Assembly: GCF_003028855.1 (NCBI RefSeq)
Contig: NZ_CP028324.1
Span: forward strand, 5,456,001 to 5,520,000
DNA: 64,000 bases
Source: Pseudoduganella armeniaca
GTDB lineage: Bacteria; Pseudomonadota; Gammaproteobacteria; Burkholderiales; Burkholderiaceae_D
Direction: 5' to 3'
Shown piece by piece: positions 18,420 through 26,061 of the stretch. Both the position numbers and the translations under genes were made by a program. The first letter of the stretch is position 1; each line of letters begins with the position of its first letter. The notes below the pieces were generated by a model. It was not told the origin of the DNA, searched no databases, and saw only the letters and a list, made by a program, of their open reading frames with translations.

Positions 18420-19238
18420 ATGCGAATCCGTATCCTGGCCCCGCACTGGGGCAGCAACGACCTGCCGGCGCAGGTCTTCATCGACAAGGTGGTGGCGGCC
18501 GGTTTCGACGGCATCGAGATGTCCCTGCCGCTGGACGCCGCCCAGCGCGACGACTGGCTGCGCCGCATCGCCGACGCCAAGCTCGATCTCGTTGCCGCGC
18601 AATGGGAAACCGTGTTCCATCCGCAGTTCCACGAGCACCGTGCCGCGCTGCAGGCGCTGCTGCGCAACGCCTGCGCGGCGCGCCCGCTGCTGGTCAACTC
18701 GCATACCGGCAAGGATTACTACAGCCGCGAGCAGAACGAGGAGCTGCTGGCGCTGGCGGATGCGATCGGCCGCGAGCACGGCGTGCCGATCGTCCACGAG
18801 ATCCACCGCAGCCGCTTCTCGGGCCACCCGATGCTGCTGCGGCCCTACCTGGAAGCGCTGCCGCAGCTGGCCTTGACGGCCGACCTGTCGCACTGGTGCG
18901 TCGCCTGCGAGTCGCTGCTGGACGACCAGCCGCAGACGCTCGACCTGACCTTGCCGCGCGTGCGCCACATCCACGCCCGCGTCGGCCACGCCCAGGGCCC
19001 GCAGGTACCGGACTTCCGCGCACCCGAGTATGCCGCCGAGCTGGCGGCGCACCTGGGCTGGTGGGACCGCATCGTCGCGCTGCGCCGCGCCGCCGGCGCC
19101 CCGCTCCTGACGATCACACCGGAATTCGGCCCGGCCCCCTACACGTTCAACCTGCCCTACACGCGCCAGCCGGTGACCGACGCGTGGGAGCTGAACGTTG
19201 CGATGCTGCGGCTGCTGCGCGAGCGCTACGCAGAATAG
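18420..19238 (+). CDS. Sugar phosphate isomerase/epimerase-like TIM-barrel protein
   Basis: A 272-residue protein of the AP-endonuclease-2/xylose-isomerase-like superfamily. Clues are FDGIEMSLPL after strand 2, VNSHTGKDYY, IVHEIHRSR with a metal-binding Glu/His, and LSHWC with HIHARVGH late in the barrel. The ATG directly follows the stop codon of the PhyH gene, so translation is probably coupled. It likely acts on a sugar or inositol-type compound together with the dioxygenase. The stop codon lies inside a perfect palindrome shared with the convergent histidine kinase gene. Confidence 0.75.
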   Translation: MRIRILAPHWGSNDLPAQVFIDKVVAAGFDGIEMSLPLDAAQRDDWLRRIADAKLDLVAAQWETVFHPQFHEHRAALQALLRNACAARPLLVNSHTGKDYYSREQNEELLALADAIGREHGVPIVHEIHRSRFSGHPMLLRPYLEALPQLALTADLSHWCVACESLLDDQPQTLDLTLPRVRHIHARVGHAQGPQVPDFRAPEYAAELAAHLGWWDRIVALRRAAGAPLLTITPEFGPAPYTFNLPYTRQPVTDAWELNVAMLRLLRERYAE

Positions 19239-19262
19239 TCCGGGACTGTCCCGGACTATTCT
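19232..19262. terminator. Palindrome at convergent stop codons (bidirectional terminator candidate)
   Basis: Perfect 14-bp arms (19232-19245 and 19249-19262) surround CTG. Each arm encodes GAA-TAG, the last codon and stop of the gene that enters from that side. The stem belongs to the GGGACTGTCCC repeat family. A further half-copy (GGGGTCTGTCCCGGG) lies at 19280-19299 inside the kinase C-terminus. Confidence 0.75.
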
Positions 19263-21583
19263 GAAATTTCTTCAAAACAGGGGTCTGTCCCGGGTTTTAC
19301 CGGCTCCGGTACCCGCAGCGGCAGGGTCATGATGACCGTCGTGCCCTGCCCTGGCGTGGACTCGACGCGGATCGTGCCCTTCAGCACGCCCGTGACGATG
19401 TTGTAGACGATGTTCATGCCCAGCCCGGAGCCGCCCTGCCCCATCTTGGTCGTGAAGAACGGGTCGTAGACCTGGTTCAGGGTGCGGCTGCTCATGCCGA
19501 CGCCGTTGTCGGCGAAGCGCAGTTCGGCCATGTCGTCGTCCAGCGCCGCCGCCGTGATCGTGATGACGCCATGCTCGCGCCCCTCGAACGCGTGCAATAT
19601 GGCGTTGTTGATCAGGTTGCTGAGCACCTGGCTGACGCTGCCCGGATAGGAATCGAATTCCAGCGCCTCCGGCACGTCCACCCGCACCTGGCAGTTGGCG
19701 CGGCGCAGCTGGGCCGCGTACGTCGCCAGGGTGTCGTGCAGCACGCCGGCCAGCGCGAAGCGGCGGCGCTGGTCCGAGGTCTGGTCCACCGCCACCTGCT
19801 TGAACGACGTGATCAGGTCGGCCGCCTTGCCCAGCGACGCCGCGATGATGTTGCAGGCCTTCTTCGCGTCGGCCATGTGCGCGTCCAGCACCGAGCGGCG
19901 CACGCCGCCGCTGGCCAGCTGGCGCTCGAATTCCGTCACCATGTCCGCCAGCGCCGTCGCCGTCAGCAGGCTGTTGCCGATCGGCGTATTCAGTTCGTGC
20001 GCGATGCCGGCCACCAGCGCACCCAGCGCCGCCATCTTTTCCGACGTGATCAGCGAGGCCTGGGCCTGCTGCAGGGTCTGCACCATGCCCGACATCTCGC
20101 GGTGCGCCTGCTCCGCGTGCGCCTTCTGCTGCGCCAGCTCGCGCAGGCTGTGCTCCAAGCCATGGCGGCTCTCGACCAGCGCGGCCTCCGTCTTGCGGCG
20201 GTCGCTGATATCGGCCAGCACCCACACGCTGCCCTTGCCCGGTTCGCGCGGATCGAGCATGCGGCCGTTGACCATGCACCACAGGCTGGCACCGTCGCGC
20301 CGCACCAGCTCCAGCTCCGCATAGGCGCGCTGGCCACCGGCACCGCACTGGAACGGATCGGCCGGGCCGGCCGGCACCAGGATCGTCACCGGCCGATCGA
20401 CCAGCGCACCGTGCGGATAGCCCAGCATCTCTTCCAGGCCGCGGTTGCAGCGGACGATGCGGCCGTCCGAGAACAGGCCGATACCGACGACGGCGCTGTC
20501 CTGCAGCGCGCGCAGTTCCTCCAGCGTGGCGCGCAGGCGGCTGGCCATCTCGCGCCGGCGCTGCAGCGTGACGACCAGCGCCGCGAACAGGCTGCTGATC
20601 AGGAAACCGCAACCGCCGATCAGCAGGATCGTCTCGTACTCGCGGCCGTATCGCCCACCCGGATAGCCCTTGAACTGCACCAGCCAGTGGCGCTGGCCCA
20701 CGTTCAAGGTCGTGTGCGTGGACAGCCCCGGCACGATGGCTGGCGTGGGCCGGTCCGAGCTGAGGCGGCCGGCGCTGTCGTACATCAGGTTCTCGATGCT
20801 GGGCGCGGCGCCGCCGCCGTCGCTGAGGTAGCCGGCATCATTGATCTGGATGTGCATGTCGCGCAGCAGGCGCGCGTCGATCACCTCGCGCATCAGGTCC
20901 GAAACGCGGAACACGATGGCGACAAAGGCCGTCAATGCGGCGCGGCGCTGCTCGACGGTCGCCAGCGGCGCGCCGCGCCGGTACAGCGGCAGCCGCGCGA
21001 TGAAGCCAGGCTCGCCGCTGGTGTCCTGCACCAGCGTGATGCGTTCGGTGGCCACCAGCTCGCCGGAGTCACGTCCCATCTCCAGCGCCTGCAGGTGGGC
21101 CGGGAACGCCACCAGGTCGAGCCCGAAGGCATTCTCGTTGCCGCGCATCGGCTCGGTGTATTCGATCAGGTAATGCTCGTCGCGGCGGGTGGCCGGATGG
21201 GGTTTGTAGTGGGGATAACCGCGCGGCTCCAGGCTGGTGTCGGCACGCACGGCGGCCACATGGCCAGCCAGCTCGGCCTCGGTCACGCGGCGCACCAGCT
21301 GGATGGCCTGAAAGCCGGGATAGCGCTGCTGCAGGCGCAGCTCGCGCACGTAGTCGTGGAACTCGGCGCGGCCGATGCGCTCGTCCACGGTCAGCAGCGC
21401 ACGGATGCTGAGCAAGGTGTCGAAATAGGTCTTCAGGCGGGCTTCGGTGTCTTGCGCCACCTTGTCCGTATCGCGCGCGAAGCGGTCGGCAATGCGGGCA
21501 TCCTGGGCATCGAAGGCGAACAGGCAAGCCCAGGTCGTCAGGCAAATTCCGACAGTAAAGGCCAGATAACCGTGTGCGCGCAT
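19256..21583 (-). CDS. CHASE/PAS sensor histidine kinase
   Basis: A 775-residue kinase. N-terminal membrane helix (about 5-25), periplasmic CHASE-like sensor domain (about 40-300), second helix (about 322-345), PAS domain (about 365-480), coiled coil, dimerisation domain with H529 in GIAHELNTPIGN, and an ATPase domain with NLINNAILHAFEG and GSGLGMNIVYN. CHASE domains sense small ligands outside the cell. No receiver domain is attached and no response regulator is adjacent, so its partner is elsewhere. Its last 14 residues (from VKPGTDPCF) are read from a GGGACAG repeat, so the repeat has lengthened the C-terminus. Confidence 0.85.
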   Translation of the reverse strand: MRAHGYLAFTVGICLTTWACLFAFDAQDARIADRFARDTDKVAQDTEARLKTYFDTLLSIRALLTVDERIGRAEFHDYVRELRLQQRYPGFQAIQLVRRVTEAELAGHVAAVRADTSLEPRGYPHYKPHPATRRDEHYLIEYTEPMRGNENAFGLDLVAFPAHLQALEMGRDSGELVATERITLVQDTSGEPGFIARLPLYRRGAPLATVEQRRAALTAFVAIVFRVSDLMREVIDARLLRDMHIQINDAGYLSDGGGAAPSIENLMYDSAGRLSSDRPTPAIVPGLSTHTTLNVGQRHWLVQFKGYPGGRYGREYETILLIGGCGFLISSLFAALVVTLQRRREMASRLRATLEELRALQDSAVVGIGLFSDGRIVRCNRGLEEMLGYPHGALVDRPVTILVPAGPADPFQCGAGGQRAYAELELVRRDGASLWCMVNGRMLDPREPGKGSVWVLADISDRRKTEAALVESRHGLEHSLRELAQQKAHAEQAHREMSGMVQTLQQAQASLITSEKMAALGALVAGIAHELNTPIGNSLLTATALADMVTEFERQLASGGVRRSVLDAHMADAKKACNIIAASLGKAADLITSFKQVAVDQTSDQRRRFALAGVLHDTLATYAAQLRRANCQVRVDVPEALEFDSYPGSVSQVLSNLINNAILHAFEGREHGVITITAAALDDDMAELRFADNGVGMSSRTLNQVYDPFFTTKMGQGGSGLGMNIVYNIVTGVLKGTIRVESTPGQGTTVIMTLPLRVPEPVKPGTDPCFEEISE

Positions 21584-21750
21584 CGTGTTCCTGCTGCTGG
21601 AAGGATGCGACGACTATAGCATGCGGTAATGGCAGATTCACCGAAGCAATATCTTATTGATAACAGGCTGTCTCGTCCGCGAAACGGTCGAGGCGCGGGG
21701 GCGCAACGAACCATTGGCGCCAGCGGCAACCGGACGGGAGCGATGAAAGC

Positions 21751-22065
21751 CTATTCGATCAGTGCCGGCGTGCCATCCTCGAGAAACGCGCCAAAGCAGC
21801 GCGTGCATTCAAGGCAGAACAGATGCGGAATGCGAACGTTCTTCTGGCGCAGGACCAGTTGCAGGTGGCCGTCGCCGCAGACCGGGCAGGTCTCGCGCAT
21901 CGTGCCACAGGTGCGGATCTCGTCCGCCAGGTAGGTATCGTCGTAGCGCACGCCGTCGACCACGCTTTGCGGATCGAGTTGCACCAGGTACAGGGCCGAC
22001 GGATGGTAACGCTGGTCGGCCGAAGGTGTCGTTTTTGGGTCGGTCTGGTTCATCTGATTCATCAT
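21751..22065 (-). CDS. Small cysteine-rich (zinc ribbon-like) protein
   Basis: A 104-residue protein with CPVCG near residue 63 and a C-terminal CLECTRCFG, spacing consistent with a zinc ribbon (cysteine pairs about 27 apart). The ATG at 22065, or the in-frame ATG one codon later, follows AAAGGGGAAAG. The upstream frame to 22173 lacks ribosome-binding support. No family is recognised. It is divergent from the MarR gene. Confidence 0.6.
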   Translation of the reverse strand: MMNQMNQTDPKTTPSADQRYHPSALYLVQLDPQSVVDGVRYDDTYLADEIRTCGTMRETCPVCGDGHLQLVLRQKNVRIPHLFCLECTRCFGAFLEDGTPALIE

Positions 22066-22167
22066 CTTTCCCCTTTTCCTTTCCCGCTGCCCGCGCGGTT
22101 GGCAGGCTTCAAAACGATAAGCCAAATCGCCGCCATCAGGCAAGCACATTCGGAAAATGGAAATCGC

Positions 22168-22196
22168 TTGCAACTAGATCGCACGCTATCTATACT
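22168..22196 (+). promoter_or_regulatory. Sigma-70-type promoter of the MarR gene, likely leaderless
   Basis: TTGCAA (22168-22173) and TATACT (22191-22196) are separated by 17 bp. Transcription would begin at about 22203, exactly the ATG. Confidence 0.6.
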
Positions 22197-22202
22197 GCAC
22201 GC

Positions 22203-22667
22203 ATGGATACGAAAGCCCTCCCCGACGCCTTGACCGCCGTTCCGCAACTGGACCAGCAGCTGTGCTTTGCCTTGTACTCGACCTCGCTGGCGATGAACAA
22301 GCTGTATCGCAAGCTGCTGCGCCAGCTCGACCTGACCTACTCGCAGTACCTCGTGATGATGGTGCTGTGGGAGCGCGACGAGCAGACGGTTTCCGACCTG
22401 GGCGAGCGCCTGTTCCTCGATTCGGCCACGCTGACGCCGCTGCTCAAGCGCATGGAGCAGGCCGAGCTGGTGACGCGCACCCGCAGCGCCAGCGACGAGC
22501 GCCAGGTCATCATCGCGCTGACGGAACGGGGCAGCGCGCTGCGCGAGAAGGCCCGCGCCATCCCGCCCTGCGTCTTCAATGCCAGCCAGTGCAGCCTGGA
22601 CCAGATCGTGCAGCTGAAAGGCCAGCTCGACACGCTGCGCGACCAGCTGATGAAAAGCGGCGCCTGA
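22203..22667 (+). CDS. MarR-family regulator, OhrR-type
   Basis: A 154-residue regulator. It has the OhrR-type N-terminus with a cysteine at residue 21 (QLCFALYSTSLAMNKLYR) that is oxidised by organic peroxides in known OhrR proteins, then a winged helix (about 60-110, LFLDSATLTPLLKRME) and the DERQVIIALTERG wing. A second cysteine pair near 120-127 (PPCVFNASQC) is consistent with two-Cys OhrR types. No ohr peroxidase gene is adjacent, so its target is elsewhere or different. The promoter implies a leaderless mRNA. Confidence 0.8.
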   Translation: MDTKALPDALTAVPQLDQQLCFALYSTSLAMNKLYRKLLRQLDLTYSQYLVMMVLWERDEQTVSDLGERLFLDSATLTPLLKRMEQAELVTRTRSASDERQVIIALTERGSALREKARAIPPCVFNASQCSLDQIVQLKGQLDTLRDQLMKSGA

Positions 22668-22893
22668 GCGCCGTCGCGTACGCGCCACGGCCCCGAAGCG
22701 GGCCGGACAGGCGGACGTCCGCCCGGACAAGCCGTCTCGCCCGGCAGTAAAACGGCCCCGGCGCGGCCGTGTGCAGCGGACGTCCGGCCCCTGCAATGTT
22801 TCAAAATATTTACAAAACGGCTTGCCGCACGACATGTAACGTCCGCTTAGAATACCTCGGCTATTTACTCAAAATTAACACGCCAGGGGTCCG

Positions 22894-25380
22894 ATGAAGC
22901 GCTCGCCAACCAGTCTCGCCACCTTCCTGCTGTGCACGTCGCTGTGCGCGGTGTCCTTTGCCGCCCCGGCGGAAAAATTCGACGACAAGTTCCGCCAGCT
23001 CGACGAACTGCTGCCGACCGCCACGCCCTACCGCACGGCTTCCGGCGCGCCCGGTCACCAGTACTGGCAGCAGCGCGCCGACTATACGATCCGCGCCACC
23101 CTGGACGAAGCCAACCGCGCCGTCAGCGGCAGCGAAACCGTCACGTACCACAACAACTCACCGGACACGCTGACCTACCTGTGGCTGCAGCTGGACCAGA
23201 ACATCTACAAGAACGATTCGGACGCGCGCCGGGTGCAGACCGCGCCCTCGCGCGAGGCGTGGACGAAACCGCGCGGCGAGGAGGGGGCGAAATACGAAGG
23301 GCTGCGCAGCACGCTGGTCGGGCGCGAATTCGACGGCGGCTTCAAGATCGCCAACGTCAAGTCGGCCGGCGGCGCGCCGCTGAAATACGTCATCAACGGC
23401 ACGATGATGCGCATCGACCTGCCCACGCCCCTGAAACCGGGCGAGCGGGTCTCGTTCGGGATGGAGTGGACCTACAAGATCAACGAGCAGAAGGTGCTGG
23501 GCGGGCGCTCGGGCTACGAGTACTTCGAGGAAGACAAGAACACGCTGTTCGAGATCGCCCAGTGGCATCCGCGCATGGCCGCGTACTACGACGTGGCGGG
23601 CTGGCAGCACAAGCAGTTCCTGGGCTCGGGCGAATTCACGCTGGAATTCGGCGACTACGACGTGAAGATTACCGTGCCGGCCGACCACGTGGTGGCCTCC
23701 ACCGGCGAGTTGCAGAACCCGGGCGACGTGCTGAGCGCCGCCCAGCGCCAGCGCCTGGAGCAGGCCAGGACGGCAAAGAAACCCGTCGTCATCGTCACCC
23801 AGGCCGAGGCGGAAGCGGCCGAGAAATCCGTCAGCAAGGCCACCAAGACCTGGCACTTCAAGGCGAAAAACGTGCGCGACTTCGCCTGGGCCTCGAGCCG
23901 CAAGTTCATCTGGGACGCACAGGGCTACAAGAAGGACGGCACCAACGTGCTGGCCATGTCGTACTACCCGAAGGAAGGCAATCCGCTGTGGGAGAAGTAC
24001 TCCACCGCGTCGATCATCCACACCATCGAGCAGTACAACAAGTACAGCTTCGACTACCCCTACCCGACGGCGATCTCCGTCAACGGCCCGGTGGGCGGCA
24101 TGGAATACCCGATGATCTCCTTTAACGGCCCACGCCCGACCAAGGACAAGAAAACGGGTGAGCTGACCTATTCGAAGCGCGCCAAGTACGGCCTGATCTC
24201 CGTGATCGTGCACGAGGTCGGCCACAACTACTTCCCGATGATCGTCAATTCCGACGAGCGCCAGTGGACCTGGATGGACGAGGGCCTGAACTCCTTCGTC
24301 GAATACCTGGCGGTGCAGGCGTGGGAGAAGGACTTCCCGATCGGCCGCGGCGACCCGCGCGACATCGTGAACTACATGCGCTCGGCCAACCAGGTGCCGA
24401 TCATGACGAACTCCGAGTCGCTGCTCCAGTTCGGCAACAACGCCTACGCCAAGCCGGCCACCGCCTTGAACATCCTGCGCGAGACGATCCTGGGCCGCGA
24501 GCTGTTCGACCACGCCTTCCGCGAGTATGCGCGGCGCTGGAAGTTCAAGCGCCCCACCCCGGCCGACTTCTTCCGCACGATGGAGGACGCCTCCGGCACG
24601 GACCTCGACTGGTTCTGGCGCGGCTGGTTCTACACCACGGACGCGGTGGACATCAGCCTGGATAACATCAGCGAATTCACCGTCGACACCAAGAATCCGG
24701 AAGTGGAGAAGGCCTGGGCCAAGGCACGCAAGGCCGAGGAGCCGGTGTCGGTCACGGACCAGCGCAACGCCTCGATGGTGCGCCGCATCGACACCCAGCC
24801 CGAGCTGCGCGACTTCTACAACGAGCACGACGAGTTCACCGTCACCAACGCGGACCGCAACAAGTACAAGGAAGCGACGGCGGACCTGGAACCGTGGCAG
24901 AAGGAGCTGCTGGCGCAGGGCAAATACCTGTACCTGGTCGATTTTTCCAACAAGGGCGGGCTGGTGATGCCGCTGATCCTGGAGATCACGCTGAAGTCCG
25001 GTAAAAAAACCATCGAACGCGTGCCGGCCGAGGTGTGGCGCTACTCGCCGCAAAAGATCACCAAGCTGCTGGTGACGGACGAGCCGATGACGGCCCTGAC
25101 GCAAGACCCGTACTGGGAAACGGCCGACATCGACACCAGCAACAACAGCTGGCCGCGCAAGGCGACGCCGTCGCGCCTGGAGCTGTTCAAGGCCGAACGC
25201 AAGGCGCCGGACATGATGAAGGACTTCAACACCAAATTGAAGACCGACGAGAAGGAAGGCAAGGACGACGCGAAGACCGACGCCAAGCCTGAAACCAAGG
25301 CCACCGTACCGCCGACCAACGGCGCCGCCGCCAAGCAGGAAGCCGAGCAGCAGCCGCAGAAGCCGGCGGGCAAGCAGTAA
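22894..25380 (+). CDS. Secreted M1-family zinc metallopeptidase
   Basis: An 828-residue protein with a signal peptide (about 1-23, ending SFAAPA). The gluzincin active site is complete: H440-E441-x-x-H444 and E463 (HEVGH, 18 residues, then E in WMDEGLN). An upstream GGMEYP motif resembles the GxMEN exopeptidase motif, with Y for N. The last 60 residues are Lys/Ala/Pro-rich. It would hydrolyse peptides in the periplasm. A DUF6702-type gene starts on the next base after its stop, so the two are co-translated. Confidence 0.85.
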   Translation: MKRSPTSLATFLLCTSLCAVSFAAPAEKFDDKFRQLDELLPTATPYRTASGAPGHQYWQQRADYTIRATLDEANRAVSGSETVTYHNNSPDTLTYLWLQLDQNIYKNDSDARRVQTAPSREAWTKPRGEEGAKYEGLRSTLVGREFDGGFKIANVKSAGGAPLKYVINGTMMRIDLPTPLKPGERVSFGMEWTYKINEQKVLGGRSGYEYFEEDKNTLFEIAQWHPRMAAYYDVAGWQHKQFLGSGEFTLEFGDYDVKITVPADHVVASTGELQNPGDVLSAAQRQRLEQARTAKKPVVIVTQAEAEAAEKSVSKATKTWHFKAKNVRDFAWASSRKFIWDAQGYKKDGTNVLAMSYYPKEGNPLWEKYSTASIIHTIEQYNKYSFDYPYPTAISVNGPVGGMEYPMISFNGPRPTKDKKTGELTYSKRAKYGLISVIVHEVGHNYFPMIVNSDERQWTWMDEGLNSFVEYLAVQAWEKDFPIGRGDPRDIVNYMRSANQVPIMTNSESLLQFGNNAYAKPATALNILRETILGRELFDHAFREYARRWKFKRPTPADFFRTMEDASGTDLDWFWRGWFYTTDAVDISLDNISEFTVDTKNPEVEKAWAKARKAEEPVSVTDQRNASMVRRIDTQPELRDFYNEHDEFTVTNADRNKYKEATADLEPWQKELLAQGKYLYLVDFSNKGGLVMPLILEITLKSGKKTIERVPAEVWRYSPQKITKLLVTDEPMTALTQDPYWETADIDTSNNSWPRKATPSRLELFKAERKAPDMMKDFNTKLKTDEKEGKDDAKTDAKPETKATVPPTNGAAAKQEAEQQPQKPAGKQ

Positions 25381-25878
25381 ATGCGGCGCCTGCGACATCT
25401 CGCCGCCGCGGCGGCACTGGCGCTGTGCTGCGCCGGTGCCGCGCAGGCCCACAACTACCACATGGGCATGGCGGACATCGGCTACAACGGCGCTACCGGC
25501 AACACCGAAGTGATCCATACGTACACGGCGCACGACATCGAGGCGCTGCTGGCCAACCTGTACGGGCGCTCGTTCGACCTGGGGCTGGAGGAAGACCAGG
25601 ACGTGCTGCGCCAGTACATCGAGCGGCACTTTACGATCAGTGTGGGCGGCAAGCCGCTGCTGCTGCAGTGGGTCGGCATCAAGGCCAGCGCCGATACGAT
25701 CACCGTGTTCCAGCAGATCGAGAAGACGGCCTTGCCGGCCGGCGCCGTCATCCTTGACGCCGTGCTGACGGACTTCATCGCCACCCAGGTCAATACCGTC
25801 AACCTGGGCGGCAGTGCCGGCCGGGCCGCGGTGACGCTGACCTTCACCGCGGCGCAGCGCGAGCAGCGCGTGCCTTGA
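25381..25878 (+). CDS. DUF6702-type secreted protein
   Basis: A 165-residue protein with a signal peptide (about 1-22, AAQA). It begins HNYHMGMADIGYN and shows the pattern of DUF6702 proteins, small periplasmic proteins found beside M1 peptidases, mostly described in Bacteroidota. It follows the M1 gene with no gap (TAA then ATG). It probably forms part of the same envelope function; no biochemical role is known. Confidence 0.7.
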   Translation: MRRLRHLAAAAALALCCAGAAQAHNYHMGMADIGYNGATGNTEVIHTYTAHDIEALLANLYGRSFDLGLEEDQDVLRQYIERHFTISVGGKPLLLQWVGIKASADTITVFQQIEKTALPAGAVILDAVLTDFIATQVNTVNLGGSAGRAAVTLTFTAAQREQRVP

Positions 25879-25899
25879 AATACCGTTGGCTTGCCAGGC

Positions 25900-26053
25900 T
25901 TGGGGTCTGTCCCTCCGGGAGCGCAGCAGGGGTTTCGAAGAGCACCGCTCTTCGCCTGCGTAGCGGTGCTGGCCTGCAGGCCAGCACCATGACCCCGGAT
26001 TTCTTCGGCAAACTATAAAAACCGGGGTCAGTCCCAAGAGGGACAGACCCCAA
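25900..26053. repeat. GGGACAG-family inverted repeat with nested insertion
   Basis: The left arm begins at 25900 (TTGGGGTCTGTCCCTCCGGG) and continues at 25990 (TGACCCCGG) after a block of about 69 bp that carries its own inverted repeats (AGCACCGCT / AGCGGTGCT). The right arm (26017-26053) is intact and matches the element at 4597-4631. The element fills the gap between the DUF6702 gene and the TonB receptor gene, which starts 9 bp further on. Confidence 0.75.
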
Positions 26054-26061
26054 CACCCGAC

